Counted from the stretch's first letter, positions 1-11,840 are shown. The stretch: 64,000 bases of DNA from Phytophthora sp. 'mugwort' (GCA_033558025.1 JAUCEF010000007.1:4960001-5024000), one strand, 5' to 3'. Made by a program: numbers and translations. The notes: a model not told the origin generated them from the sequence alone.

Positions 1-36
1 CAGCAGTCGGAGTACCAGGCTGCTCGTCATAAGGGA

Positions 37-1462
37 GTGCGAGCCCCGGTGACTCGGTCGCCTGTGAAGTATTCTTCACCTGTTCGTGGGGGATCGCCTT
101 ACGCACCCGAGTACTTCACCCCTGAGGAGTTCCATGGAGCCGACGCCTACATGGGTCAGAACCAGCCGCCTCGCGTGATTCTTGGCGGGCGCTCTTCTCG
201 GGGCGCTTATGAACGCCACCTGGTGCCCAAGCAGCCCCTGTTCCAAAATGTGAGCATCGCTCGGTACGTGCTCCTGGCACCGCACAACATCCTGTTCAAC
301 GCCACCTGGTGGCCAAGCAGCCCCTCTTCCAGAACGTGAGCATCGCTCGGTGCGTGCTCCTGGCACCGCACAACATCCCGCTCGAGGAGTTCACGAGCCG
401 GCGAAGAAGCCAGAGCTCCGGTCGGGGCTGCGACCTGTGTGAGGTTATCCAGTCGTGATGACTCCTCACTATACTCTTTCCAAGAGGCCGAGGCCATCTT
501 TTGGAATTCGACAGCTACGCGCTGTTCACAAGGACAACTCAAGGTGCTCCGGCAGAGTCCCACCCTGGAGGCCATCCTTGACCTCCGAGATCTGCCTACT
601 GAGTTTTCCCATGTGGTAGCCAAACGGCAGCTCTCTCGAGAACTGCAGAAGCATTCCGCTTCTAACGCTCATGATGAGCGTGGGTATGATCTTGGTTCTA
701 CAACCACACCCCGTTCGGGCAAGAAAGCCCGAACTACCCACGAAGACGCCGCCGATTCTGTTCCCAAATCGCGACAGCCTACGGGCAGCTAGCCTGGAGC
801 CGTCCGTACGGATCCCAGGAGCACTCAGCTTCCGAGTACCCCCTCCAGTTCACGCGGAGCTGGTGCTTCCCGTGAACGCGCCGCTCCTGGAGCACACGCT
901 CCACGTGGTAGTGGGTCTCCCCACTACGGTCGAGGAGAGGCGGTGATGCCCTCGAACAAGTGCGACTATGAGGCGCCGCCCCCTCCGGTCCAGCTCAGGA
1001 CCGGGTGTGCCGCCTTCGGCTCCACCTCGGGTCGTTGAAGACACCGCTCTTCGTCGTCCAGTCCTTGCGCTTGAAATTGCGCTTGCACTTGGTGAGGGCG
1101 GGGCTGCTGCTGCCCAGGCCGGGAGCGCTGGGGTGCTTGTACCGATTTGTGACGACGTGAATCGTCTGGCCGATGACTTGCCGGCCTTTGAAGGACGGGT
1201 CGACTGTCGTACGAATGACATGGAGATTTTCTATCGCCTGGAGGCGTTTTGGGGGTCCCCGGACCGAGTCCAACGGGAGTTGTCTCTCGTCAGGACCACC
1301 TGCGGCCTGTGCCCCAGGCGGGACCGCCTCCTACGTACTCCCAATCGTATCACTATGGCTCATACTCGGCGTATGTCAGAGATAAGAGTCGCAGCCTCGC
1401 TTGGTAGAGCTGGGGTCTGTGAGCCCTGCGGGCCATGGTACCGCTTCAGACGGCCCACGTAG
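37..1462 (+). pseudogene. Open frames antisense to the 3' end of a gypsy element (broken)
   Basis: Several plus-strand open stretches (37-339, 439-792, 968-1462) lie downstream of, and partly opposite, the end of the minus-strand gypsy pol at 1360-3060. I recognise no domain. The middle part is charged and Ser/Arg-rich, and the last part is Ala/Leu-rich and could form helices. An 86-bp tandem duplication at 212-383 shifts the first frame, so the set is probably dead. The layout resembles the plus-strand frames opposite pol in the second gypsy element (24.7-26.1 kb), which suggests an element-encoded antisense gene. The alternative is chance open frames opposite GC-rich coding sequence. Confidence 0.35.
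212..383. repeat. 86-bp imperfect tandem duplication
   Basis: The segment starting AACGCCACCTGGT at 212 is repeated from 298, with a few substitutions and one indel. It includes a shared GAGCATCGCTCGGT and a shared CTGGCACCGCACAACATCC. It lies inside the antisense open frames of the first gypsy element and disrupts one of them. Confidence 0.8.
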
Positions 1463-3060
1463 AACGTCGGGTGGGTCGTCATCGACTTAGGCAGGTCAAT
1501 GGTATATGCCGCACCATGCCTGGCAAGGACCGCAAAGGGTACAATGAAGCGGTGCTCCAGGTTGTTGCTCCCAACGGAACTTACCATGGCGAGTGATAAG
1601 TTCCTAGTGTCTAGTAGGACTAATTCACCCACTTTAAACACGTTTAAGTTTCCTCTTCCATTCTTATCAGAGTTCTCCTTTTGTTTGTCCTGTGCCGCTG
1701 CCATGGCATCACGGACACGATTGCTGATTCCCCATTCAGCCTGGTGTCTATAAAGACTCCACTGGTTCCGCAAGGAAACTGGTCTCATGTCCGAGACCTG
1801 GGAGGAAAGCGCTTTCCGAGCCTCTCCCCCACTTAGAACCGAAGACGGGGTGCTGCTTCATAAAGTGGGCGGCACCCGTGGATGGCGTAAGCCATTCAAA
1901 TAGAACGGAGTATACCAGGCCGATGCGTGAACCGCACTGTTGAGTGCAAAGTGCGAGGATCCTCCGCACAGACACTGCGTAGAGTGTCCCCAAGCCCTCG
2001 ATTGACACGCTCCGTCAGCCCCTCCGTTTGAAGATGATGTGCAGCCGTGTTCCAAGTATTTGGAACAGCGTTCGCCAGAACGCAGCGGTAAACCGCGGGT
2101 CACGATCCGAGACATGGTCTCTGGCAGACCATGATGGCGGAAAACGCCATCCAGGAATAGCTTCGCAGCCTGTCCACCGGTCACTGTGTCTTTGATCGGA
2201 GCAAGACGCACCATCTTGCTCAGACGGCACATGAGCACCAAGATGCCGGTGTTTCCGTTGCGTCGGCTGATAGTCCAAAGATGAAGTCAAGACTCATCAA
2301 CTTCCAGCGGACCGCTGGAACGGGCAGGCTCTGCAAAGGAGCCGAGGCGTGCCCGTCGGGTTTCACTCGCTGACATGTTTCACATGTCATTACCTACTGT
2401 GCGACCGATTTGTGCATGTGGGCCCACCAAAAGTACTGAGAGACCGAGTGGAAGGTCTTCTCGCGGCCCAAGTGACAGCTGGACGGCGCATCGTGCGCCT
2501 CCTGTAGGATGTCAAACTTGAGGTCCTCGTCGTTTGGTACGACTACCCATGGGGGTTCATGGCGCTATACTCGATAGTAGAGCGCCATGAACCCCCACTC
2601 GTATCGATGGAGCCGGGCTCTCTGACGTGGCGTAATCCACTCGGCCTTGGCTTCCTTACAAGCGGCCAGGAAATGCACCAGATGTGTCAAGGCTTCATCA
2701 CCCCGATACACCATGCGCATCGGATCGTACAGATCGGTCATGGCACGGCTTATGTGCGCCAGCTCATAGTCCGGCCTGCGTGACAACGCATCGGCAAGCG
2801 CGTTGAACTTGCCAGGCTTGTACCCGACGCGGAAGTTGTATTCGCGAAGAAGGACAGCCATCTCGCCATCCGTTGGGACTGATGGGGTGAATTCATCGCC
2901 ATCCGCAAGGATTTGTAATATATGTAGATCACAATGGTCTGGTAGCCCAGGAGATGCACCCGGAACTTGGCAAGGGCGTACTTTATGGCAAGCAGCTCCT
3001 TGTCATGAAAGGGTAGTTCCGTTCGTTGGCTGCACAACTGCCAGTCCCAGTACCTCTACG
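1360..3060 (-). pseudogene. Ty3/gypsy pol fragment: RNase H, integrase, C-terminal domain
   Basis: Read on the minus strand, this fragment runs from RNase H (FHDKELLAIKYALAKFRVHL near 3000) through the RNase H end and connection (GYKPGKFNALADALSRRPDY near 2790). It continues into the integrase zinc region and core (TCETCQRVKPDGHASAPLQS near 2370; a core segment at 1858-2241) and ends in the integrase C-terminal module at 1360-1788 (FKVGELVLLDTRNL, HPTFYVGRLKRYH). At least two frameshifts break it. Gag, protease and most of reverse transcriptase are absent, because the 5' side is replaced by a LINE at about 3060. Family identity is secure; activity is excluded. Confidence 0.88.
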
Positions 3061-4140
3061 ACAAGTAGAAACAGCAGCGGCGCTAATGGGCACCCTGCCG
3101 GGTACCCGACCTGATTGGCATTGCCGCCGACATTATCCCATTCACCAGAAATCTTGCTATTGTCCCTGCATGTAATTGCTCAATCAGTCGGATGAAGACT
3201 TCGGAGAACCCGAACTTTCGTAGGACTTCTAGTAAAAAAAGGCCTATCCACCGTATCATACGCCTTTTTTAAGTCTAGGAGTAGGATTAACCTGCTGAGA
3301 TCTGCCGGCAAAAGCCTATGTCTGGCGCTGCCGAGAGCAGTTGGGCCAGCATCATCAACACTGCTTTCTGCATTTGTCGCCCTTGGATAAAGCCCTGTTG
3401 CGTGTCCCCAATGATATGTGGGAGCATGATTTGAAGTCGGGTCGCCACCACCTTCGCGAAGATTTTATACCCTGTCTGAAGTAGGGATATAGGTCTATAA
3501 TCCATCGCGTCCTCAGAATTCCCTTTCTTCCGTAATGGTATGGTCAGCGCTTCAAGGAAGGACTGTGGAGGCTCCGCCCCTTGCAAAATTTGGTTTGACA
3601 CTGCCACCAGTGCTTCCACCATGATGGCTGAGTTGTCCTTGTAGAAATCGTTGTTAAGGCCGTCCGTTCCTGCTGCCTTCTTGCGCCGTAGCTCCGTGAT
3701 GGCCTGTAAGACTTCCTCTTCCGTTATCGTCGCGGTCAGTCTGCCATTCTCCTCCTTCGTTACCCGTCTGCTCTCCGGTATGGTCACGAAGTCGTCCAGT
3801 TCGGCCTTCATCCGGTCGGACGGGACCGATCTATGACTTACCCCTAGAATCGGAGTCCATTCACTGGCGAGTTTGTCCGCTGTGGTTGCATTTCGTGGGA
3901 AGGGTTTCCCGTGGAGCGCTTTAATTTCCGTGACGTGCTGATCTCGCTCCCAATCCGAGACTCGCTTGAATTCCATCTTAACGCCTCTGTTGTCCTCTCC
4001 AGATGATTGCCTAGACGAATGAGATGTTCCTCCCTCATATCTCTCCGTTGGGCATGCTGCCATTGAGCTCTCGTGAGAAGGCTGTATCGTTCCTTACTCC
4101 TAATTTTACGAGCATAGCGAGTTCTGCGTTGTTTCACTCG
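3061..4140 (-). pseudogene. LINE ORF2 reverse transcriptase domain, truncated
   Basis: The domain contains conserved LINE RT blocks: KKAAGTDGLNNDFYK, ALTIPLRKKGN, DYRPISLLQTGYKIFAKVVA, DTQQGFIQGRQM and then, after a frame break near 3290, LDLKKAYDTVDRPF and RSGTRQGAPLAPLLF. The last is the block just before the catalytic YADD segment, which is absent because the sequence switches to gypsy at about 3060. A basic linker (RVKQRRTRYARK and following) joins it to the endonuclease. In an intact LINE this enzyme copies element RNA at a nicked target. This copy cannot do so. Confidence 0.85.
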
Positions 4141-4395
4141 GTGATTGACCCTCCGGATGCACTGGATGCTGATCCTGACCTCCTCCTCCCAGGCGTCTGT
4201 CGTTGTACATTGCCCGATATGGTCTCCCTGGAATTCCGGCTGCAGCTCTTCGGCTACGCGTTCCGGCTGGCCCGTTCTGATCGGGTATGGTGTTTTTACT
4301 GACGCCCCTCTTTTGATTTGGCTTCATCGATCCTGGAGGTACAGCGTCGCTTCCTGATGATCCGACTCTACTAGTGGCAGCTTCGTCTCAATCCA

Positions 4396-5040
4396 TTAAA
4401 CAATATCCCCCCACGTGTCTGGCACGTAAAACCGATCAAGCCGGCTTGCAGTTTTTCCAGCCCAGAACGTAAACTGGCGCCCTATTGTGGCTTGGTGCTC
4501 TTCCTCCGGATGCTCTACTAGATCCAGCGCGTCTTCCGCTCCTATTGTCCGAAGGAGTGAGGCGAGAGCCGGACTTTCACTCCGTCCTGACGCTCTCTCC
4601 CCCAGTCTGTCCACTAGCGGCAGTTGCACGCTGTTAAAACCGCCGGTCAATATCTCGGACATATCTTCCCCCCAGCTCATCGCTAAGTCCTGGAAGAAAA
4701 CCTCTCTGTCTCTGCGGCGATTTGGCGCATAGATGTTCATTAATTTGACCCCCCGCCGCAGTTGTAGGCCTATCTGCCTAGTCGTTGTGGGTATTGTCCT
4801 TCATTCCTCTGCTTGTTTTGCCGCTGTTGGAGTGAGCAGAAATGCCATCCCGCCGGCTTGACCTGACCCGACACTACAATACGACATTCGCGGTTGATCC
4901 GGGTTGTATTGTTGTCCCCATATACGCCGCCACTCGGATTCTAATTCCTCCGCTTCATCCTCGGTGGCAACGTGAGTGTCCTGTAAGCACCACACTTTCG
5001 GTCTTTCCTTTAGTGGTGTCCGGCGCCAGGCTGCCACTCA
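4396..5040 (-). pseudogene. LINE ORF2 endonuclease domain, broken
   Basis: Two minus-strand open segments carry endonuclease/exonuclease/phosphatase signatures. The N-terminal part has VWCLQDTHVATEDEAEEL followed by RRIWG and a Gly-rich GSGQAGGMAFL. The C-terminal part has MNIYAPNRRRDREVFFQDL, a GGFN block where family members have GDFN, and RLDRFYV. A frameshift near 4770 separates the halves. The GDFN-to-GGFN change would remove a catalytic acidic residue. The domain normally nicks the target DNA to prime reverse transcription. Confidence 0.75.
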
Positions 5041-5270
5041 TCGACGCCTGGATTTGCCGGTAAGCCTCTTACGTCCGGCGTTGTCACCCTCCAGCCTCTC
5101 TGTTTCTCTGTCCGGAGTAATCGCCACGACCGATCTTCCTGGTAATGGGCCTCGTTCTGCATATGATGCCCGAAGGCATCTGCCCTTCCTTCCATATTAT
5201 AGAAAGGCGGGCTGAGATGACAGCCGTACGCTGCCCTTAGTACTCTAGTTCCCCCTCCGCTTCTGGCATT

Positions 5271-5960
5271 TCAAAAGCCTCTGCGATGAACTGCGCGATC
5301 TCGGGCAAGTTGGCCTGATTGGCCGACGTATAGTACCACTCTCGGTACACTGGGTTCTTTTAGAGGAGCTGTATGTGCTGTTGTAGCTGGTTTGTATGAG
5401 TGTAGGATACCCCGTGGAGTGCCTAGCAGTTCCTGTATCTCTGTGCTGAAGACCACCGCACATAGCAGGTGGTTACAAAGGTTGACCCGTCGTTTGGGGC
5501 CGCACAGGTTTAGAACGGCATCCTTGGCGTATTTGATCTCCCGCATTCTCTTCCAGTCGTCCGCGTTGTCGACCAGTGCCTCTAGACTCGAGTGCGAGCG
5601 CTCGTGTTGTGTCACCCTAATCCAATTATCCAGCCACTGTTTTGTTTCCACCAAGGCCGTTCTCGGGCGGTACGCTGGTAGACTGACCTGCAAACATTCT
5701 GTCCGCCAGTGACTGGTACAACGAATAAGGACCGCGTCATCTGGCGATTGTAGGAGCTCTCCCTGGTAACGGAACGTTTGCACTTGATGTAGCAAAGTAG
5801 TTGACTCCAATTGCGCTACTCCTACCCATTCGGCCGTCGTGCTCCCTATCAACGGACATTTCGTTGCGCGATTGGAGGCCATCTTGCGCTTAACAGGTCC
5901 CATTCGCTTCCCCCGTGTGCTTCCCTCACAGGAGTTGCCGACTCCTGAAAACTGAGACAT
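5271..5960 (-). pseudogene. Open frame upstream of the LINE endonuclease, possible ORF1 part
   Basis: This 229-residue minus-strand frame lies between the endonuclease and another coding-like frame (6150-7022). It has charged, helix-prone stretches (ALVDNADDWKRMREIKYAKD) and no domain I can name. Its position and strand suggest LINE ORF1 or the ORF1/ORF2 junction. A separate captured or unrelated gene is possible. Confidence 0.35.
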
Positions 5961-6026
5961 TTCGTTACTCCTTCGTTTTCCCCTTTACCCTTCTTGAGGA
6001 CCGCTGCATTATGGACGTTTCTGACC

Positions 6027-6060
6027 GTACCCCCCCCCCCCCCCCCCCACACACACACTT
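6027..6060. repeat. Poly-C tract followed by (CA)n
   Basis: A run of about 18 C is followed directly by a CA dinucleotide repeat. It interrupts the minus-strand LINE reading. The length of such a run is unreliable in most assemblies. Confidence 0.9.
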
Positions 6061-6149
6061 GCTTTCTGTCATCACGCGTCGGAATTGCGTGCGCTTCTTC
6101 ATTAGCCGCCCCGGTTTGCGAGTCACTGCCGGAGGCGTCTGGAATACTG

Positions 6150-7022
6150 TCAACTCCACCGAAACTTGTGCGCTGGGCGGTTGTTAGCTACTGTCACTGG
6201 ATGATTCTTGCGAGGCTTGGCTGTTCCCATGATTGTCCTTCGACTGTTCATCCCTGAAATGTCCGCTTCGTTATCTCCCTGGATACGCCTCCTCCATTGT
6301 TGTAGCACTACCTGGGGAACCTGGTGTTTCTGCATCGGGCAGATGGGTGCTGCTGCCTCGCCCTCCGCTGCGACGGAGCTCAACACATCCCTTTGATTCT
6401 TCAGCGATAGATGTTCTCCACAGTATGACATGAACGATACCAGTTCCTGGTAGCGAGCCGGGTCAGCATCCCTTAAGATGAGCTGCAATTGTTTTTTCAG
6501 CTTGTGATGAATGGAAAAGCCATGACGACGTTCCCGTAGTACTGCCACATCGCCGTCCCAATCCTCCGGATCCCATGGCGATGCCATTACTTCGTCTGCA
6601 TCTGAGTCCATCTGATGCGCGTTTCTCAGTCGCGCCTTGCCCTTCGCCGATGGCTTCTTAGACGTTTGCTCCTCTCTGACGCTGGCTTCCTCCTGCATGT
6701 GTGTATCGGCTTCTTGCGCCTGGTCGGCCTGGACGACACGCTCTTGGTGACGCGCGAAGGCGGAATAGTGCCGACCCCAGTATCGTAGCACTAGGTGCAT
6801 CCTGTGTGGCTGATCAATCTTGAGGGCTCGGATCTCGTCCATGCAGGTCAAAATGGTGAGCGGTCGCTCCTTCGATACCATTGATTTCCCATTGATTACT
6901 ATAACGTTCGGCATATATTTCCGACAGTTCCATTGCGGATCCTCCTCCTCCGTCTGCCAGATGATGTAAATGGTGCATTCAGAAAAATCGATGCCATTCC
7001 CAGCATATCGCTTCCGCCCCAC
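6150..7022 (-). pseudogene. Open frame in the 5' half of the LINE, possible ORF1 product
   Basis: A 290-residue minus-strand frame. Its N-terminal part alternates hydrophobic and charged blocks (CTIYIIWQTEEEDPQWNC, PLTILTCMDEIRALKIDQP) and could be a folded nucleic-acid-binding or coat-like domain. The middle is acidic and Lys-rich (SKKPSAKGKARLRN, DSDADEV), and the C-terminal part is helical (KLKKQLQLILRDADPARYQE). I do not recognise a Pfam-type domain. Being on the LINE strand upstream of the endonuclease, it is most simply ORF1. Confidence 0.4.
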
Positions 7023-7149
7023 GTGTCATCACTTACAATGTCTGCCCGCCCTGACGGACTTCTGCGTACTCCTTCAAGAACTACCTGATCTGATTTAGAG
7101 ATTGCTTTCTGGTCATTCGCGGCCAGGCCCGATCCACGTTCGTCAGCAT

Positions 7150-8835
7150 TTATGCCCGTAAGTCATGCGGGAGTTGCTCCACTTTGAGTAGCCCCGCGTA
7201 TTGAGTCCCCTTCTTGATGTTCGCCGTTAGCGGTTCTAGTGCTTCCTCCGTCCTGTCTAGTCCTCTCTCAGCGCAGGCCTGTACAATCGCTATTGCCATG
7301 CAATTTCCTGTTGCTGGCGTGATAACCTCCCTCACGCCCAGTTGTTGTTATAGCCCCTTAAAACTCTGTGGTGGTTCCGTTGTCACTGGTGCCAGCGGTA
7401 TCTCTGTTCCTCCCTCCCGTTTATTTTTACCGAATTGCTCAGAGTATACCCCCCCCTGCAAGGCCTTGTCATAATATCGGACCCGTTAGGACCTTATTGG
7501 CCCCTCGGGCCACTCCAGCCCTTTTTATCGCTTGCTCTCGCAGAGTGAGTGCCCTTGGGTTATTTGTCGTTTGCGGACCTTCCGCTTCCGTGGTTAGATC
7601 GATAGTGGCTGGTTGTTCTGTACTTGTCTCATCGGCTCGCTCTCGTATGCCGTCCTTGCTCCCTGGCTTGGATACTCGGATGATCACAGACTCGGGGTGG
7701 TTATCAATTCAGCCTTTCCCTGTTCTGCTGGGATGCGTGGTATTATCCCGACCCTGCTAACAGATGGGGATATCCACGTCTACTCCCGTCTGTACGCACA
7801 CCCCCGCGCTGCTTCACAACGCAGTGAATTCAGCTCGCCAAGCCACAGTGAGGGTATGGGCATCGTCGCGAAAGTCTACCATAGTCTCTTGGAGCCGTTG
7901 CCCTAAGCCGCGCCCGCCGCCGAGTACAGATCTACAACATGTTTCACCAATCCAACTACGGGGCTCGCACCGCATGGATCAGTCAAATTCGTACTGCATT
8001 TATGAGAGGCCAGCCTGTTGTCTGGATTTGTACATTAAAAGAGATGATGAGAACGAGCTCGATAACAATCCAGTTCTTGTTTGTACTTCGCGTTCGGTTG
8101 ACAATGAGCCCTCGCACATCCTAAACAGCCGTGTCGTGGCGCGATTGAAGTTTAGCAGGATCTTCATTTCTCCCGAGCTTGAATGTTGGGCATGGAGAAG
8201 TGCGTTTTGGCTTTAGAGCCTACCGCTACTACCGAAAGTAATGATTAATTGTGGGCTACAACTGTGGACGTGATTTTCGCGGAGCCGACTAGTGAGCAAC
8301 AGCGTCTGGTCAGTCTGGGCGGTCGCTACAGCCCCGGAGTTGACATGTTGACGGCCAACATCATGATCATCTCGCCCATGTGGGCACGGGATTCCTGGAG
8401 ATTCGCTCCACGTCTCTCCTCGCAGCTTCGCGATCTTTGCCGGCGCTCCTCCAGGCGACGCTCTACCGGCCCATCTCTCTCCGCCTCCCGCTTCAGTTCC
8501 GTGGATTCTAGGCGCGCTCGGATTTCTCTGTCGGCATCGTCACGAAGCACCATCACTGTCCCCACAAGATCGTCGGAGCTATCGGTGTAGATATGCGCTG
8601 CTTCAGCCAACTTATTTTTCAGCTCCGCCGCACCCTTCTCGGCGGATAAGTCGGTGTCGCCCATTAAAAGGTCAACTCCGGACGTCGTGCAGAACGGTGG
8701 TAACCTCCCGCTCAACTCGATCCTGTCCTGGTCCTTACCGAATATGCCTACGCTATGCACGTTGATATCCGTTCCCATTACAGTTACCGACTTTAGACGT
8801 GGGATCGGGGCTTCTACGGGCCGCCGGAGGGTCAT
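7150..8835 (-). pseudogene. Remnants at the 5' end of the LINE, coiled-coil frame at 8326-8835
   Basis: Short minus-strand frames (7150-7335, 7469-7687) precede a longer one at 8326-8835 beginning MTLRRPVEAPIPRLKSV. Its second half is strongly heptad-like and charged (ADREIRARLESTELKREAER, VERRLEERRQRSRSCEER), as in the coiled coils of some LINE ORF1 proteins. The intervening bases carry stops in all frames. Assignment to the LINE is by strand and position only. Confidence 0.35.
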
Positions 8836-9013
8836 ATGCAGGGCTCACGAAAAATGTATTGGGCTCAAAATTATTGCAATAATAGTACTAAAATAATATA
8901 TTTCAGAAGGTGTTAGAACCAATAATAATATATATTCACTTTGCAATTGGAATTACGTATTACCACACAACCTGGCTTGTGCACTCACTAGAACGAGTGA
9001 TCTGCGTGGCTCG

Positions 9014-10748
9014 TTGAGCTTGTGCGTTTCCAGTCTCAGAGCAGTCACTCCCGTATTTGCCACTGTTCACCAACCTACCAGTCGCTACCTTTTTATTCAA
9101 GCCCGTCATGAACGAGCAGGACGAGCCCGTCATCGGACTCTTCCGTTGTCGCTGCTCTACGGTGCGCCATCAGTCCCCGAAGACCGGGTACAGCCAACCT
9201 CATCCAACATGAGAGAAAGCAGCACCCGGACTTCGAGGATCAGATGCGCTCGGCGACAATGGCGGACACGGGGACGCTGGCGCCATGGGTCCGCCAGCGC
9301 AGCCTCAACCTTTATGGTTGGTTGCACTGGACCATCATGTGCAGTCTGCCTCTCCCTTTTTGCGAGAATACGGAGACATGCAGGTTAGCATCAATGTTCA
9401 TTAATACTCTCGGTTCAAACTAATGCGTAATTCTATGTACAGGTACACGAAATTAGATCCTATCAGCCAAGAGCTGCTGCGTAGCGGCATGGCGCACGCG
9501 ACCTTCGCGGTTGAGGCTGCAATTGCCGAAGAGATGCCCGAAAACATGGGCTGTAATCGATGGCTGGTCTAACAGCTCAGAGCACTTTCTGGCGGTTTCG
9601 CCTGCTACGTGGTCAATGGTGTGCGGCGCCAGCCGCTTCTGACAATGCACCCGCTCGTCAACAGCCCGGACGAGAACCACTCAGTTGCTACCCACGCTAG
9701 CTTCCTGCGCACCATGCTGTCCCGTGACTACAACAAGAGCCTCGATGACTGCCTCTTTCTCGCCGGGGACAATTGTTCAGTCAACAAGAGGCTGGAGTCC
9801 GATCTTGACGCACCCCTAGTGGGATGCGCCAGCCACCGCCCCAACCGCGGTGTACAGGAAATGCTTGGCGGGTACGCGAACGAGTTGGCTCAGGTCAAGA
9901 AAGTAATCGTGAAGTTAACGACGCTAAACTTGTCCGTCCAGCTCCGGTAGGTTTTTTTCGAATTTCATCCAATCGTGTCTCATTATTTTGTGGTAAACTA
10001 ATATTTAAACTTATCGCTACTCATCATGCCATGGCAAAGCTTCAAGACGTGACTGCGACCCGTTCTGAGCCATCGTCACCCGCTGTGGTTCTACTTTTAC
10101 AATGATGCACCGATACCTGGAGCTGCTCGAGCTTATCAAGGACTTAGATGAGCTCCAAGACCTGCTCACTGTCAACCACCGGCTCCGAGACCTACTGGAC
10201 GACATCAAGAAAGCTGAGTCCGTGAGCTACGAGCTGCAGTCGAACGTGGTAAATCTTCTGGACACCCGCGTGTACTTCGACGCTGATCGAATTCCGCTCG
10301 GAGTTCTCAACGTCCCTTGGTAACCTACTTGTCCATGCGGCTATAACTGTATTTATTATTAAAGTCATGTACTGTACGAAAGACCCGCGCCGACATCGCG
10401 CACTCGCCGAAATATGAAGCGGCGTGTGTCAAGGTGCTCGACGGCAAGGTGGACAAGCTGACTCGGGCCGAGAAGGCAACGCCGCCCGCGGTTGCTGGGC
10501 GTCTCCGGTGGAAGAGACCCAGAAAACACCACGTTCATTGAGCAGATCAAGAAGAAGCGCAAGGTGAACCGATCTCGACTAATTACGAGTTGCTGGGATC
10601 GATTCCCCCGACATCGAATGTAGTGGGGCGACTCTTACGTGTCGCGAAGGCGACGTTAGGCACTCAGCGCCAGTCGCTGGAGATTATCTTGTTCCTCCGC
10701 GCGAACAAGCCTTACTGGGACGCAGCTGTAGTCAACGCGTGCTCGTAA
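9014..10748 (+). pseudogene. hAT-family transposase, decayed
   Basis: Plus-strand fragments in successive frames match the order of hAT transposases. A catalytic-core block comes first (DYNKSLDDCLFLAGDNCSVN then PLVGCASHRPN at about 9730-9850), then helical insertion-like segments (10102-10323) and finally the C-terminal dimerisation block near 10590-10740 (YELLGSIPPTSNVVGRLL, LGTQRQSLEI, LFLRANKPYWDAAV). At least four frame breaks or stops intervene. The GDNCSVNKRL block is where hAT enzymes carry a catalytic Asp. I could not place terminal inverted repeats or 8-bp target duplications. Dead copy. Confidence 0.82.
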
Positions 10749-10749
10749 G

Positions 10750-11840
10750 CATGTATCTCGCACCGTCAATATGGGCTACAGTGCCATAATTCACGGTGCC
10801 CTCTCCGCATTGCTATTATTTATTTTGTTCGTGTTGACATGCAGTAAATTATTTATTCCGTTCACCGGCTTTGCTTGATAATAAGTGCAATACTCGGGGG
10901 TCCTGGCCATATGACGGGCTTAAGCCATCTACGCAAAAACCTCTACGCCAGTTTTGGGCGATGGCCACTGGCTCACGCCCTGGAACCCCTGAAGAGTGAC
11001 ACGTTACTTTTCATGTAGCCCCGCGTCTTCCCCCCCCTTTCCAATGATGTGCTAGGAACTATGGGTCTCACACTTTCACTCTTCGTGTAGGAATACGATG
11101 AATTTATCTCTATCGAACGGTACGAGTACACATATGCTTCCCCGTTAAAGGTAGCAATTGTTGGATCAACACCTGAAGACCAGGAACGGTCCCTTACACC
11201 GGATTTGGTTACAAGTGCCTCTGTATATGGAATTTATTTCGGTCAACCCAATAACCAGCACCACTAGCCACGAGCGGCTAATATGCAATATTGCGCTTGC
11301 GCGCGAACCTCCGCAGTCCCTCAGAAGGATGGGTACCCGCGGTCAAGCCTAGTACGGGGGCGCTAAGGGAAATTCTCGGCAGGTAGTGGGCTGCCAAGGA
11401 TTTCCTTAGCGCCCCGTACTAAAGTTATACTATATTAAGACCAGCCGAGGCCTCTGTCACTACCGTTTCTTTGTCACTCTGTCGCGGGAATGTGATCGAC
11501 CAATCACCGAGTGGCAACTCCTGTCACCGATAGGTTCAACGGCTGTTGCCGTGTTAACCGAGCTCACTCCGTTCGGACAAATCCCAACGTAACCCTAACA
11601 ATCGTCTTCATCGCCGAAGTTCTCCGTCCCGCTGTGCAAACTCATAAAATGTGATACACTCTGTTCCGAAACGCGACGGGCCTGCTCCGGGAAAGGCCAC
11701 GTATGCGAAGTGGTAGCAGTTTTGAAGGAGATACAACCCGGCCTTTGTGAGATAGGATCATTCCTCGCGACCTTCAGCTGTTAGGAAATGTCGTGGGTAA
11801 GCCACTAGCTTGACGATTCGACCCAGACTACGTTTCGGAA
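10750..11840. other. Non-coding stretch between the hAT and Ulp1-like remnants
   Basis: No convincing gene. One unbroken plus-strand reading at about 11092-11269 follows a possible acceptor (TTCGTGTAG) but has no start, partner exon or recognisable domain. The only clear structure is the hairpin at 11351-11420. Confidence 0.5.
11351..11420. repeat. 70-nt near-perfect hairpin (inverted repeat)
   Basis: The left arm, AGTACGGGGGCGCTAAGGGA then AAT (11351-11373), pairs with ATTTCCTTAGCGCCCCGTAC then T (11400-11420), with two one-base bulges. Inside it a second stem, GGCAG (11378-11382) with CTGCC (11391-11395), closes on an 8-nt loop. The whole unit is one nested stem-loop. It could be a miniature foldback element, the end of a transposon or a small-RNA precursor. 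Confidence 0.9.

Larger units (their letters stand above)
3061..8835 (-). mobile_element. Decayed LINE (non-LTR retrotransposon), 3' end missing
   Basis: A minus-strand block carries, in LINE order, a possible ORF1 region (8835-5271), an apurinic-type endonuclease (5037-4396) and a reverse transcriptase (about 4140-3061). It stops within the RT palm and abuts gypsy RNase H, so the rest of RT, any RNase H or zinc domain and the 3' tail are missing. Stops and frameshifts are frequent. The 5' limit is set only by the last coding-like frame; an AT-rich stretch (8850-8960) follows. Confidence 0.75.

Noticed and set aside
11092..11269. Stop-free plus-strand stretch after an acceptor-like TTCGTGTAG
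   Set aside because: No start codon, partner exon or domain. The length is within chance for this composition.
11588..11598. TAACCCTAAC resembling telomeric repeat
   Set aside because: Only one and a half units; no array.
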